Assembly (NCBI RefSeq): GCF_024347095.1
Contig: NZ_AP024903.1
Location: 2,232,001 to 2,296,000 of the forward strand
DNA: 64,000 bases
Direction: 5' to 3'
From: Vibrio rhizosphaerae
Lineage (GTDB): Bacteria; Pseudomonadota; Gammaproteobacteria; Enterobacterales; Vibrionaceae
Below the pieces are notes generated by a model, which saw only the letters and a program-made list of their open reading frames with translations, was not told the DNA's origin and made no database searches. The position numbers and the translations under genes are program-made. This document shows, piece after piece, positions 1 through 9,004 of this stretch; within the stretch, counting starts at the first letter, position 1, and each line of letters starts with the position of its first letter.

Positions 1-296
1 CGATGACCGAGTCAGGCAGAACAGCATTAATGACTTCACGCCTCAATTCAGAACTGCCTATCTTTGCTCTGTCGAGCAATGAAAAAGCGTTAAACCGCTG
101 TGCGTTGTATCGCGGTGTAATCCCCTGGTATTTTGATAGCCACAAAGAGTCAGCCTATGAAATCGCGCTCGAAGCCCTTTCAGTTCTCAAAGAGAAAAAA
201 CAACTGGCATTTGGCGATATTGTGATCATCACTCAGGGCGATGTAATGGGGGTCGAGGGAACCACGAACTGTATGCGTGTGCTCCCTGTCTTTTAG
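1..296 (+). CDS. pyk: Pyruvate kinase, C-terminal part (cut by window start)
   Basis: Pyruvate kinase makes pyruvate and ATP from phosphoenolpyruvate at the end of glycolysis. Only about the last 97 residues are present; the frame is open to the window edge. The visible part is the C-terminal allosteric domain: the stretch TESGRTALMTSRLNS, the ALYRGV motif and the closing GDVMGVEGTTN segment are as I remember them in PykA-type enzymes. The protein ends normally in a short hydrophobic tail. The next gene is convergent. The family call is firm; the choice between PykA and PykF type is from memory. Confidence 0.93.
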   Translation, partial: MTESGRTALMTSRLNSELPIFALSSNEKALNRCALYRGVIPWYFDSHKESAYEIALEALSVLKEKKQLAFGDIVIITQGDVMGVEGTTNCMRVLPVF

Positions 297-342
297 TGAA
301 ATAAAAATAAATGGAGATGAAGCCAAAACACTGATTGGGCTG

Positions 343-1509
343 CTATGACTCCAGTAGCCCTGATTTTGACGCTTTCAACGGTTGGCCGCTCAAGGCCTGG
401 GCGACCTCCCAGCTACGAATGAAATTATAGCCGGCTTGCAGCCCTTGCTCATAATCCCATAACAAATCGCTTTTTCTGCTCAGCAAAGTATTAGACCGAA
501 GTGGCTGCTCCGGAGCAATCTGAATCACGAACACATCATCTGGCGGCCGTTTTAAGAATTCAAGGGTCAACGCATATGTCTGATAATGAACCATCAGCAT
601 ATCGGTCAGACGCGTATCCACAGCCCCCCCAATTAAATGACTCATTCGATATAGTTGCTCTGAGCCAAATAACCAACGCCCCCCATTTAACATCTCTTCC
701 TGAGGAACAAGCGACATTTTCTGACGCAGGTAGTTGCGCCAGTCTTGACGCCATTGTGTGACTTTCTGCTGCCATTGATTTTGCAGGAAGCTGAATGACT
801 GGCGTAACCATGCCTCACTCGGTTTCGGTGGAAGATTCGCAGATGCTAATCCGGCTTTGTTATTGGTGACAGATTCGGTCCGAATAACGGCAATAAAACG
901 CGCCCCCTGCCGCCACGCTTCCTGAACAGGAATCGATGCCGAAATCCCCCCGTCAACATAGGACTCGCCATTGATATGGATGGGATGATGGCATAACGTC
1001 GGAATAGCACATGAAGCTAACAGGACTTCCTGCCAGTTTGGCTGCACCATCGGCAGATAATGATCGAGCAACGTCTCTGAACTGGTCACCGCCGCGTATG
1101 CCTTTCTGTCCCCTAAGACCTGACGGCCCATATCTAAATCGAGCCGGTACGGATACTCAACGATACGCTCAAGCGCCCAAGACAGATCGACATACTGTTT
1201 TTTTCTGATATAGGCAAAAAGATTAAAAAAAGAGGAGTCCGTTGTTAAGTCGGTAATGAATGCTTTACCCAGTCCGTGCTGACGACACAGGAAAGCACAC
1301 AAATTCAGCGCCCCTGCAGACGTACCATAGTAAACATCAAACGGGTCAAAGTTAGACAGGTTAAAGGCATCCAGAACACCGGCAGTAAAAATGCCACGCT
1401 GACCGCCACCTTGCGCAACCAAAGCATTCTTCCCACCAATGAATCGAGACAAACGGTCACAATCGTCGATGACCTGCTGTTCAGAAACTATACCAATATT
1501 TTTCTCCAT
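343..1509 (-). CDS. Patatin-like phospholipase family protein
   Basis: A predicted serine acyl hydrolase of the patatin fold, related to the YjjU type. The oxyanion loop GGGQRG lies near residue 35 and the nucleophile elbow GTSAG near residue 62; the dyad aspartate is in YVDGGIS near residue 195. No signal peptide is seen, so it is probably cytoplasmic. A longer reading frame begins with TTG at 1536, but that overlaps the end of ynhF; the ATG at 1509 lies 17 bases after the ynhF stop, so coupled translation is plausible. Neither start has a clear ribosome-binding site. The natural lipid substrate cannot be told. Confidence 0.85.
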   Translation of the reverse strand: MEKNIGIVSEQQVIDDCDRLSRFIGGKNALVAQGGGQRGIFTAGVLDAFNLSNFDPFDVYYGTSAGALNLCAFLCRQHGLGKAFITDLTTDSSFFNLFAYIRKKQYVDLSWALERIVEYPYRLDLDMGRQVLGDRKAYAAVTSSETLLDHYLPMVQPNWQEVLLASCAIPTLCHHPIHINGESYVDGGISASIPVQEAWRQGARFIAVIRTESVTNNKAGLASANLPPKPSEAWLRQSFSFLQNQWQQKVTQWRQDWRNYLRQKMSLVPQEEMLNGGRWLFGSEQLYRMSHLIGGAVDTRLTDMLMVHYQTYALTLEFLKRPPDDVFVIQIAPEQPLRSNTLLSRKSDLLWDYEQGLQAGYNFIRSWEVAQALSGQPLKASKSGLLES

Positions 1510-1525
1510 AGGCGGCTGTTGTAAT

Positions 1526-1615
1526 TTAGTTCGCAATGGCGATCAACCCAGAACCAATCAATACCGCAAAAATAATGGCTGTAATAACCACAGCATATTT
1601 CAGATCAACATCCAT
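1526..1615 (-). CDS. ynhF: YnhF-family small membrane protein (29 aa)
   Basis: A 29-residue protein starting MDVDLKYAVVITAII and ending LIAIAN, with a single hydrophobic helix. From memory, E. coli YnhF is also 29 residues (MSTDLKFSLVTTIIVLGL and so on), and the two share the M-x-x-DLK start, VxxT, II and GL..A positions along the whole length. A strong ribosome-binding site GGAGG lies 7 bases before the ATG. It sits directly upstream of the lipase gene on the same strand. The function of the family is unknown; it is thought to be an inner-membrane protein. Confidence 0.8.
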   Translation of the reverse strand: MDVDLKYAVVITAIIFAVLIGSGLIAIAN

Positions 1616-1639
1616 AAATACCTCCAGTATTTGGGGCCA

Positions 1640-1736
1640 TCAGGCCCTGTTCATAAAAAGAAGAAAGACGACGCTGGCGACAATGCCAGTAACTATACCT
1701 ATCTAATAAGATGGCAATTACTGTCAATTCTTTCAT
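1640..1736 (-). pseudogene. Possible frameshifted small membrane ORF upstream of ynhF
   Basis: From an ATG at 1736 the frame reads MKELTVIAILLD, then runs on in a different, non-membrane frame. Skipping one base at about 1703 switches into a frame reading IGIVTGIVASVVFLLFMNRA and a stop at 1640. The combined product would be about 31 residues with one membrane helix, placed 24 bases before ynhF. The ribosome-binding site is weak. It may be a mutated gene, a sequencing error, a programmed shift, or chance. Low confidence. Confidence 0.25.
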
Positions 1737-1836
1737 CACACTTATGAAAAGGACATCACAAATATGACTCGAATAAATGCATCCTCTTGACACCAAACAA
1801 AACGATGCGCGTGATTGAAAATCATGACGTGGCAAT

Positions 1837-2328
1837 AAACACTGCTATAAATTTACTTCTTCAGCGAGTAATACACTAGTTCTTGGATAGAAATCAGACA
1901 GAGCACCAACGATATTGGTATAGATAAAAAAACTATTCAACCCATCAAAAACAGATGAATTAAACATTGCAATAGAAAAGTAACAATTCAATGACCCAAG
2001 CATAAAGGTATACATGAAATATATACCTGCAACACAAAATACCCATTGTATTTACAATCTATTGCCTTTCTATTTATAAATCGGTAATCTCGGTAACCAT
2101 GCACAGGTGAACATCTCATCTGTAGCACACACACATCACAACATACAGAACAATATTCTGAGATATCGCTTAGATATAAAAATATAATTCTAAAAATTAG
2201 CGATTATAAGTAGTGAAAATAAATCAAGGGTTAACATTCACACCTTCCATATTTTGGCTAACTATAATCAACAATTGACGATAGGGTGAAATTTCATCCC
2301 TCAGAAAGCATTACCAAAGGAGTATCAA
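1837..2328. other. AT-rich intergenic region before the NSS transporter
   Basis: About 490 bases with no convincing gene on either strand. It must hold the promoter of the transporter operon. Just before the ribosome-binding site is a near-palindrome AGGGTGAAATTTCATCCCT (2283-2301), a possible operator. The transporter has a good site, AAAGGAG, 7 bases before its ATG. Confidence 0.5.
2283..2301 (+). promoter_or_regulatory. Near-palindrome upstream of the NSS transporter
   Basis: AGGGTGAAATTTCATCCCT is an inverted repeat with a single extra T in the right arm. It lies 28 bases before the start codon, in a position where a repressor could act on the promoter or leader. I do not recognise the binding protein. 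Confidence 0.3.
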
Positions 2329-3789
2329 ATGAAGCGAGAACAATGGGGCTCTCGTGCTGGCTTTATCTTAGCTGCGGTCGGATCCGCTATCGGCTTGGGT
2401 AATATCTGGCGCTTTCCGTATATGGCCTATGAAAATGGAGGTGGCGCATTTTTTATCCCTTACCTTTTCGCCATGCTCACAGCCGGTATCCCATTTATGA
2501 TTCTGGAATTCAGTATGGGGCAGAAACACCGAGGTTCCGCACCGAAGACGATTTCTCAGATCCATTCGAAATTTGAATGGCTCGGTTGGTTTCAAGTCGG
2601 GGTTGCAGCGCTCATCGGTGTCTACTACGTCGCCGTCATTGGCTGGGCTATTTCTTATTTTGGCCTGTCATTCACTCAAGGTTGGGGAACCGAAACCAAT
2701 ACCTTCTTCTTCAGCAATTATCTAGGGCTCGGGGATAACACACCGACAAACTTAGGGGGTATTCGTTGGAACATTGCCTTGACTGTTGCACTTGCCTGGG
2801 CGATTACCTACATTGCGATTGTTAATGGTGTCAAATCGGGGATTGAGCGCGCATCGAAAATTATGATGCCAATTCTGTTTGTCATGGTGTTGGTTCTGAT
2901 CGGCCGCATGGCGATGCTTCCCGGTGCACTAGATGGCGTTAACTATATGTTCAAACCAGACTTCAGTAAAATCTGGGATGTCAAAGTCTGGGCAGCCGCA
3001 TACGGGCAGATATTCTTTACCCTCAGTATCGGTTTTGCCATTATGCTCGCCTACTCTAGCTATCTGCCGGAAAAATCAGATATCACCAATAATGCGTTTA
3101 TGACGGTATTAATCAACTGCGGATTCTCAATTCTTGCGGGGATTATGATTTTTTCTGTTTTAGGTTATATGGCGCAAGAGCAAGGAAAAGCACTGACGGA
3201 TGTCGTTTCGTCAGGTGTCGGACTTGCATTTGTTACCCTCCCTGAAGCAATTAACTTATTACCGGCACCGTACATTTTCGGTCCGCTGATGTTCTTTGCA
3301 TTGGTGGTTGCGGGGCTGAGTTCTCATATATCAATTATGGAAGCAGTCACATCAGCCATCATTGATAAAACTAAATGGCGCCGAAACAAGGCCGCGAGTA
3401 TTGTCATTGGTACCGGCTTCATCGTTTCCATGGCTTTCGTCACTGATGGTGGCATTCTGTTGCTCGACCTTGTCGATCACTTTGCCAACAATATCGGTAT
3501 CATGACCGGCTGTTTCGTCGAAATTGTCATGATGACCTGGTTGTTCAAAGTGTCTGATGTCCGTAAATACGCCAATTCAAAATCTGACTTTTCGATCGGG
3601 GTCTGGTTTGATATTTGTTTACGCTTTATCACCCCGGTTATATTGGCGATGATTCTAACCACCAAAATTCATACGTTATTGACGGAAGGTTATGGCGGAT
3701 ATGATTTAACTATCGGTTGGGTTCTGATTATCGCTCTGTTCGTCGTCGGTATTTCAATTAACCTGAAAAGTCGTTCTCAGGAGGGATAA
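2329..3789 (+). CDS. NSS-family sodium-dependent amino-acid transporter
   Basis: A 486-residue inner-membrane protein with about 11-12 hydrophobic helices, of the neurotransmitter:sodium symporter family. The signature GSAIGLGNIWRFPY near residues 18-31 lines the sodium and substrate site in this family (LeuT fold). The next gene encodes a 32-residue protein of the MetS type, which in Corynebacterium pairs with the transporter MetP to import methionine and alanine. That pairing makes a methionine/alanine importer likely, but substrate is inferred. Good ribosome-binding site AAAGGAG; the two genes are one base apart and share a terminator. Confidence 0.93.
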   Translation: MKREQWGSRAGFILAAVGSAIGLGNIWRFPYMAYENGGGAFFIPYLFAMLTAGIPFMILEFSMGQKHRGSAPKTISQIHSKFEWLGWFQVGVAALIGVYYVAVIGWAISYFGLSFTQGWGTETNTFFFSNYLGLGDNTPTNLGGIRWNIALTVALAWAITYIAIVNGVKSGIERASKIMMPILFVMVLVLIGRMAMLPGALDGVNYMFKPDFSKIWDVKVWAAAYGQIFFTLSIGFAIMLAYSSYLPEKSDITNNAFMTVLINCGFSILAGIMIFSVLGYMAQEQGKALTDVVSSGVGLAFVTLPEAINLLPAPYIFGPLMFFALVVAGLSSHISIMEAVTSAIIDKTKWRRNKAASIVIGTGFIVSMAFVTDGGILLLDLVDHFANNIGIMTGCFVEIVMMTWLFKVSDVRKYANSKSDFSIGVWFDICLRFITPVILAMILTTKIHTLLTEGYGGYDLTIGWVLIIALFVVGISINLKSRSQEG

Positions 3790-3790
3790 C

Positions 3791-3889
3791 ATGGATATCA
3801 GTGCAATTATTATGATGGTTATTGGCCTTGGCATTACATGGGGCGGCGCATTCATCTGTATAAAAAAAGCAATGCGTCGATCTGAGTAA
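3791..3889 (+). CDS. MetS-type small subunit of NSS transporter (32 aa)
   Basis: A 32-residue protein beginning MDISAIIMMVIGLGITWGG and ending in a basic tail KKAMRRSE. It has one hydrophobic helix with the MMVI...TWGG pattern typical of the methionine/alanine importer small-subunit family. It starts one base after the transporter stop, with the GGAGG of the upstream gene end (CAGGAGGGATAAC) as its ribosome-binding site, so the two are translationally coupled. It is expected to sit in the inner membrane with the transporter. Confidence 0.85.
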   Translation: MDISAIIMMVIGLGITWGGAFICIKKAMRRSE

Positions 3890-3901
3890 GGTCACACAAA
3901 A

Positions 3902-3939
3902 AATAAGCCGGCAGAAACCATCTGTCGGCTTATTCTTTT
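3902..3939 (+). terminator. Rho-independent terminator of the NSS operon
   Basis: AATAAGCCG-GCAGA pairs with TCTG-TCGGCTTATT around a short loop and is followed by CTTTT. It closes the transporter operon. Confidence 0.8.
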
Positions 3940-4013
3940 GCAATAATACGCTTGTACTCTGGTCAATGAATACTATAAGAAGTGTATCAATAGCATCATT
4001 CAGCATTGATCAT

Positions 4014-4439
4014 TTAAAATTGATAGCTCACACCAGCCGCAGCACCGAGTTGAAGCTCAACATCATCATGTAAATCAAGCTCTGGATGAACCTGCCCATA
4101 AACATGAATACGGTTTTTATAGGTCCAGTCCACGCCAAGAGGCAGCCTGACACCAAAATCATTGTCACCGTCACCCCACTCAGTCCAGCCTCCGGCGCCC
4201 ACATACCAGTCTACAGGAATGTTTGGCTGTTCAAATTGCCCCTTCTTAAACAAATAGTCAGCACTCATACCATCATTGCCAGCAGTAATGCGATATTGGT
4301 CATTCAGTTCCAATATTGCACTTAACCCCTGATCAACACCAAATCCGACAGCAACCTCAGGAGATGATGTTGCTGATGATGCCGCGTAAGCAAATGATGA
4401 CAACGTTAAGGCACCGATAGCAATAGTCATTATTCTCAT
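4014..4439 (-). CDS. Predicted secreted/outer-membrane protein
   Basis: A 141-residue protein with a signal peptide (cut probably after SSFAYA, residue 19). The mature part has alternating polar/hydrophobic strands, such as YRITAGNDG, DWYVGAGGW and VELQLGAAAGVSYQF, and ends in Phe, as outer-membrane barrels do. The spacing of strands recalls small eight-stranded barrels. No enzyme motif is visible. It is single, between the NSS operon terminator and ptsG, transcribed leftward. Function unknown. Confidence 0.65.
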   Translation of the reverse strand: MRIMTIAIGALTLSSFAYAASSATSSPEVAVGFGVDQGLSAILELNDQYRITAGNDGMSADYLFKKGQFEQPNIPVDWYVGAGGWTEWGDGDNDFGVRLPLGVDWTYKNRIHVYGQVHPELDLHDDVELQLGAAAGVSYQF

Positions 4440-4752
4440 TATACGACTCTCTTATCAACATGAAGCAATAACGATGACTTTACTAACTTAAGAGTCATTA
4501 ATGTCATGAATGAGTCAATGTAAAACCAAGATATTCAAAAAATTCAATTCATTGGTGGGAGAAGATGTTCAATGTTCAGGGGTGCTTCAGCAGGTACGAC
4601 GGTATGTGTGATCGAGATAGGCGCTTTAGGGATTGAGCTCTTGAATAGAAATCGGGGGTCACGGTGCCAGTGAGTTAGAGACAGACCGAGCATTAAAAAA
4701 GGGAGCCAAAGCTCCCTTCTGTTAGTGACGAAATGAAATACATCACACCATT
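4440..4752. other. Intergenic region between the barrel-like gene and ptsG
   Basis: About 310 bases with no supported gene. It holds the promoter of the leftward 141-residue protein gene on one side and the ptsG terminator at 4695-4720 on the other. Confidence 0.5.
4695..4720 (-). terminator. Terminator downstream of ptsG
   Basis: AAGGGAGC pairs with GCTCCCTT around a four-base loop; on the minus strand it is followed by a run of six T. Confidence 0.85.
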
Positions 4753-6186
4753 TTAGTTATGGCTGCGCATCCACTCATCCATTTCAGTTCTCAGCACATC
4801 AGAGCGAGTACCGAAGATAGCCTGAACACCACCTTGAACAACAACAACACCGGCAGCACCCAGAGATTTCAGCTTCTCTTGGTCCACAGCATCTGTGTTA
4901 TCAACAGAGACACGTAAACGAGTGATACATGCATCTAAGTTTGTGATATTCGCTTTACCACCGAATGCAGCAACTAGTGCAGATGCCATTTCTGAATCAC
5001 CGGTAACCACATCATCCATCAATGATTCGTCTTCACGACCTGGTGTTTTGATATCCAGAGCACGGATGACAACCGTGAATACAACATAGTAGATCACAGC
5101 ATAAACAAGACCGACACCAACAAGCAGTAACATTTTCTGTGCATGTGCAGATTGCACGACAAAGTCAATGAAACCATTTGAGAATGTATGACCGTGAACT
5201 ATGCCCAAGTAGTTAGTGATCACATATGCCAGACCAGCAAGCAGCGCATGGATTCCATACAGTAATGGTGAAACGAACAGGAATGAGAACTCGATAGGTT
5301 CAGTAATACCAGTCAGGAATGAAGTCAATGCAGCTGACGCCATGATACCCATGATTTTTGCACGGTTTTCAGGTTTAGCACAACGCGCAATTGCAAAAGC
5401 AGCAGCAGGCAGACCAAACATTTTAAACAGATAACCACCAGCAAGCTGACCAAAGCCATTACCTGCAGCACGAGAAGCGTCATCAGCAGTCAGGAAGCAA
5501 GTCATGATACCATGAACAACTTGACCCGCATTGTTTGTACATGTACCGGCTTCATAGAAGAATGGTACGTTCCAAATGTGGTGCAGACCAAAAGGAATAA
5601 GAGAACGTTCAACTACGCCGTAAATACCGAATGCCAACACAGGGTTCTGTTGCGCGGCCCAATCAGAGAATGCAGCGATAGCAGAACCAATCGGTGGCCA
5701 GATAAACGAAAGTACGACACCCAGAATAATTGACAGAAAGCCCGTGATGATCGGTACAGCACGTTTACCAGCAAAGAAACCTAAATAGTCTGGTAACTGA
5801 ATCTTGAAGAAACGGTTAAATGCCCACGCGGCCAGACCACCCGAAAGGATCCCCCCGAGCACCCCTGTATCGATGGATTCAACACCCATCACAGTTGCCA
5901 TGACTTTTAATGTCGCAACCATGATACCGTAACCCACGATTGCAGAAAGCCCAGAAACCCCATCATTATTTGTAAAACCTAATGAAACACCGACAGCAAA
6001 CAACAATGCCATCTGTCCGAATACCGAACCACCTGCCTGCTCCATCAGATGAGAGACGACTTCTGGTAGCCAGCTGAAATTCGCGGCACCAACACCAAGT
6101 AATATACCTGCAACCGGTAAAACTGATACGGGTAGCATCAGTGATTTACCAACTTTTTGCAGCTCCGCAAAAAGGTTCTTAGACAT
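4753..6186 (-). CDS. ptsG: PTS glucose-specific transporter subunit IIBC
   Basis: The 477-residue membrane enzyme brings in glucose and phosphorylates it to glucose-6-phosphate, taking phosphate from the soluble EIIA-Glc. The IIC channel domain spans about residues 1-375 with the conserved GITEPIEF loop; the IIB domain follows, with the phosphorylated cysteine in [10 protein letters not shown] (Cys420). There is no IIA domain, so it depends on a separate crr product. Length matches the family. Good ribosome-binding site (CAGGAG). The leader carries a strong hairpin at 6226-6269. Confidence 0.96.
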   Translation of the reverse strand: MSKNLFAELQKVGKSLMLPVSVLPVAGILLGVGAANFSWLPEVVSHLMEQAGGSVFGQMALLFAVGVSLGFTNNDGVSGLSAIVGYGIMVATLKVMATVMGVESIDTGVLGGILSGGLAAWAFNRFFKIQLPDYLGFFAGKRAVPIITGFLSIILGVVLSFIWPPIGSAIAAFSDWAAQQNPVLAFGIYGVVERSLIPFGLHHIWNVPFFYEAGTCTNNAGQVVHGIMTCFLTADDASRAAGNGFGQLAGGYLFKMFGLPAAAFAIARCAKPENRAKIMGIMASAALTSFLTGITEPIEFSFLFVSPLLYGIHALLAGLAYVITNYLGIVHGHTFSNGFIDFVVQSAHAQKMLLLVGVGLVYAVIYYVVFTVVIRALDIKTPGREDESLMDDVVTGDSEMASALVAAFGGKANITNLDACITRLRVSVDNTDAVDQEKLKSLGAAGVVVVQGGVQAIFGTRSDVLRTEMDEWMRSHN

Positions 6187-6638
6187 ATTTTATGCTCCTG
6201 AGTAAGTTATTAGAATTTAATAAAACGAGAACTTCATGGCCACCCCCGTCGCCATTCCCCAAGTTCTCGTGGAAAGTTAACCACATAGGCATTATATTTT
6301 CCGGCTCTAAATATATATTGACGTCTCTCAAACTTTCCAGAAAGTTAGCAACTTTAGTTTCAAAGTAATATATAGATCACAGTCATAGCGCACCCTGTGA
6401 AATGGATTACAAGGCACTTAATTCATTGATAAATAAAAATTAAATCATCAGAAAATCTAATTTTTCATCGAAAATAAATGACGTCTTTATGTTAATTATC
6501 ATTACAAATTAACTTTTTCTAGATTTGTGTCGATTAAATCAGCGAAACAACCGACTAAAAATCTATTTTTTTGAGTCGTGAATTAATTTATCGCCCCAAT
6601 ACCGTGCATAGTAATATTTTTAACAACAAACATTATTT
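6187..6638. other. ptsG leader and promoter region
   Basis: About 450 AT-rich bases between tatD and ptsG with no supported gene. The ptsG-proximal part holds a hairpin (6226-6269). Farther up, TAATTTTTCATCGAAAATAAA (about 6459-6479) has inverted symmetry that loosely recalls Mlc sites (TTATTT...AAATAA), which control ptsG in enteric bacteria; this is a weak match only. Confidence 0.45.
6226..6269 (-). promoter_or_regulatory. Strong hairpin with T-run in the ptsG leader
   Basis: CGAGAACTT (6226-6234) pairs perfectly with AAGTTCTCG (6261-6269), and inside it ATGGC pairs with GCCAT. Read on the ptsG strand the stem is followed at once by TTTTATTAAA, so it has the shape of a rho-independent terminator placed about 40 bases before the start codon. 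It may be an attenuator, the end of an upstream small RNA, or an mRNA-stability element. Confidence 0.55.
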
Positions 6639-7406
6639 CTAGAGAAAAAAAAGATCCAAGAAATTCTTGGTTGTTTGATGTGCAACCTCACTCACGGGTA
6701 TCTCTTTCAACTGTGCGATACACTTTGCAACTTCGGTAACGAAGGCTGGCTGATTCTCTTGTCCTCGATGCGGAACAGGGGCTAAATAAGGAGAGTCTGT
6801 TTCAATCAACAGACGATCTAAAGGCAGGTCTTTGACAACGGATTTTAATTCCGTCGCCTGACGGAAGGTCACAATACCGGAAATGGAAATATAAAAGCCC
6901 AGCTCCATCGCAGCCTGAGCAAATGCCATATCTTCTGTGAAGCAGTGAATTACACCACGGCATTGCTCCGCCTTTCCCTGACGCAATAATGCCAGCGTAT
7001 CTTCTCTTGCATTGCGGGTATGAATAATCAATGGCTTATTCAGCGCGACGGCGACTTCAATCTGCTGCATGAATCTTAGCTTCTGCAACTCCGCTGTTTC
7101 CGGACGATAATGATAGTCCAGCCCGGTCTCTCCGATTGCAATGACTTTGGCATGATTGGCGTAGTCGTAAAAAGTGTCTAATGCAAAATCACTTTCAACA
7201 TCCAGCGGGTGAACACCACAAGAGGCGTGAACCCAATCAAACGGTTCGATCATCTCTAGCATTTGGGGAAAGGATGCCAGCGTCACCCCCACTGAGAGGA
7301 TCTGCTCAACTTGAACGTTTCGCGCTTTATTTAAAACATCTTGGATATTCTCATGTAACTCATCGTAATTGAGTTTATCTAGATGACAGTGGGAGTCGAC
7401 AAACAT
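6639..7406 (-). CDS. ycfH: TatD-family metal-dependent hydrolase (YcfH type)
   Basis: A 255-residue metal-dependent deoxyribonuclease-like hydrolase. Metal and active-site motifs of the TatD family are present: DSHCHLD at the N-terminus, GETGLDYH near residue 92, IIHTRNA near residue 127, HCFT near 154 and ETDSPYLAP near 203. It overlaps the end of holB by 28 bases, the same neighbours as in many gammaproteobacteria, and is the last gene of the fab-tmk-holB block. Members have 3'-5' exonuclease activity; the true cell role is unclear. Confidence 0.92.
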   Translation of the reverse strand: MFVDSHCHLDKLNYDELHENIQDVLNKARNVQVEQILSVGVTLASFPQMLEMIEPFDWVHASCGVHPLDVESDFALDTFYDYANHAKVIAIGETGLDYHYRPETAELQKLRFMQQIEVAVALNKPLIIHTRNAREDTLALLRQGKAEQCRGVIHCFTEDMAFAQAAMELGFYISISGIVTFRQATELKSVVKDLPLDRLLIETDSPYLAPVPHRGQENQPAFVTEVAKCIAQLKEIPVSEVAHQTTKNFLDLFFL

Positions 7407-8356
7407 GGGGCTCCTTTAAATTTTGATAACCAGTCAAAAACCAGTAGTTCTGAGTTTAAACCACGATGCATTTCCAAATGATGCAACAACGTGATCAATT
7501 CTCGGTATTGTTGATAAAGCATACTATAAGAAAGACATTGCGCAACTTCTTCGCTCTTCGGCAACACAATTTTATCTTGCGTCTGAAAGTGAAACTTTTG
7601 TGCATCAGTCAGCAAATACCATAGCCAAGTTAATCGTATCTGCGGAGAGGTTTGAATCTCGTCAAGCAATGCATGAATAAATTGCAAAGGCGCATGCAGA
7701 AACTGACAAAACAACTCAACCAGTCGTAAATAATGTTCATGCTCCTGTGACTGAATAAAATCAAGCGCCCGGATCGGTGCGTAATCATTCAGTTTAATCA
7801 TGTACGGCGCAATATCCTGCCCCGTCTCTTTGGCTAGCCATTCAGCCACAACCGTCTGGGCCGGCTCAGAGACATGTAATTGACGGCACCGACTTAAAAT
7901 GGTTGGTAACACGCGATCAATACAATCCGTCACAAGCACAAAACAGCAGTGGCTTGGTGGCTCTTCCAACGTTTTCAGTAAAGCGTTTGCCGCAGATTCA
8001 TTCATAAGATGCGCAGGTTGAATCACAATCACCCGATAGCCGCCAAACTGAGAAGATTCCTGCGCTAATTGGTTAATTTGCCGAACGACATCGACAGTAA
8101 TGAATTTCCCTGCTTGTTCCGGTTTCACCCAGTGAAAGTCGGGATGACTTTGAGAATCCATCAATTGACAGCCATGACAGTAACCACAAAGCTCTGAACC
8201 ATGATTACATAGCAGTGAACGAGCGATGGTTTCAATGAAAGTCGCTTCTCCCATTCCCTCTTTGACGACCAGCAGTGTCGCTGGCGAAACAGAATGATTT
8301 GCCAGCGTTTGACACCATTGTTGCCAGATTTGTTGAAACCAAGGGTATAGTGACAT
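7379..8356 (-). CDS. holB: DNA polymerase III delta prime subunit
   Basis: The 325-residue clamp-loader subunit of the replicative polymerase. It shows the zinc module with four Cys (LCNHGSELCGYCHGC, about residues 49-63) and the SRC motif (LSRCRQLH near residue 155) that supplies an arginine finger to a neighbouring ATPase subunit. The P-loop is degenerate (VVKEGMGEATF), as is normal for delta prime, which does not bind ATP. Lies between tmk and tatD. Confidence 0.95.
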   Translation of the reverse strand: MSLYPWFQQIWQQWCQTLANHSVSPATLLVVKEGMGEATFIETIARSLLCNHGSELCGYCHGCQLMDSQSHPDFHWVKPEQAGKFITVDVVRQINQLAQESSQFGGYRVIVIQPAHLMNESAANALLKTLEEPPSHCCFVLVTDCIDRVLPTILSRCRQLHVSEPAQTVVAEWLAKETGQDIAPYMIKLNDYAPIRALDFIQSQEHEHYLRLVELFCQFLHAPLQFIHALLDEIQTSPQIRLTWLWYLLTDAQKFHFQTQDKIVLPKSEEVAQCLSYSMLYQQYRELITLLHHLEMHRGLNSELLVFDWLSKFKGAPCLSTPTVI

Positions 8357-8374
8357 CTGTATAAGCCTCTATTG

Positions 8375-9004
8375 CTATTGCGCAGATAACCAATTCATCA
8401 GGACATGCCGTATCTCGTTCTGTACATCCGCTAACGGTTGCTCTGCAGAAATAATCTGAATTCGTTTATCCTGATTCGCTAACTGTAAATATCGAGCGCG
8501 AGTCCGCTCAAAAAAACTCAAATCCATTTTTTCAATGCGATCAAGTTCTCCGCGTCCCCTTGCCCGTTCTAGTCCTATTTCAGGATTAATATCAAGATAA
8601 AGCGTAAAATCTGGCTCAAATTGTCCCAGAACAGATTCTCTTAACGTTTGAATCATCACCGGGTCAATCTGTCTTCCGCCCCCCTGATAAGCTTGGGAAG
8701 AGAGGTCGTGCCGATCCCCAATCACCCATTGTCCCGCTTCGAGGGCGGGTTTGATCACGCCTTCAACCAGTTGTACTCTGGCCGCATAAATCAGCAGTAG
8801 TTCGGTCATATCATAGATGACCTCCCCCTCATGCTCTTCCTTAACAAGGCTGCGTAACTTCTCCGCAACCGGCGTTCCTCCCGGCTCTCGTGTTTTGACG
8901 ACAGAAGAAACACCAAAATCTTTCAGCGTATCAACTACGGTTTGAATCGCTGTGCTTTTCCCAGCACCTTCTAATCCTTCCACTACAATAAATTTTGCTT
9001 TCAT
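8375..9004 (-). CDS. tmk: Thymidylate kinase
   Basis: This 209-residue enzyme converts dTMP to dTDP for DNA synthesis. The P-loop GLEGAGKST is at residues 9-17, TREPGGTP near 38, the DR(H/Y) motif in [16 protein letters not shown] near 96, and the LID region [12 protein letters not shown] near 148. The LID arginines mark the E. coli-like class. It overlaps mltG by four bases (ATGA type), which indicates translational coupling. Confidence 0.96.
   Translation of the reverse strand: MKAKFIVVEGLEGAGKSTAIQTVVDTLKDFGVSSVVKTREPGGTPVAEKLRSLVKEEHEGEVIYDMTELLLIYAARVQLVEGVIKPALEAGQWVIGDRHDLSSQAYQGGGRQIDPVMIQTLRESVLGQFEPDFTLYLDINPEIGLERARGRGELDRIEKMDLSFFERTRARYLQLANQDKRIQIISAEQPLADVQNEIRHVLMNWLSAQ

Noticed and set aside
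6375..6410. TCACA...TGTGA near the ptsG promoter, considered as a CRP site
   Set aside because: The half-sites are in the wrong order and spacing for CRP (needs TGTGA-N6-TCACA).
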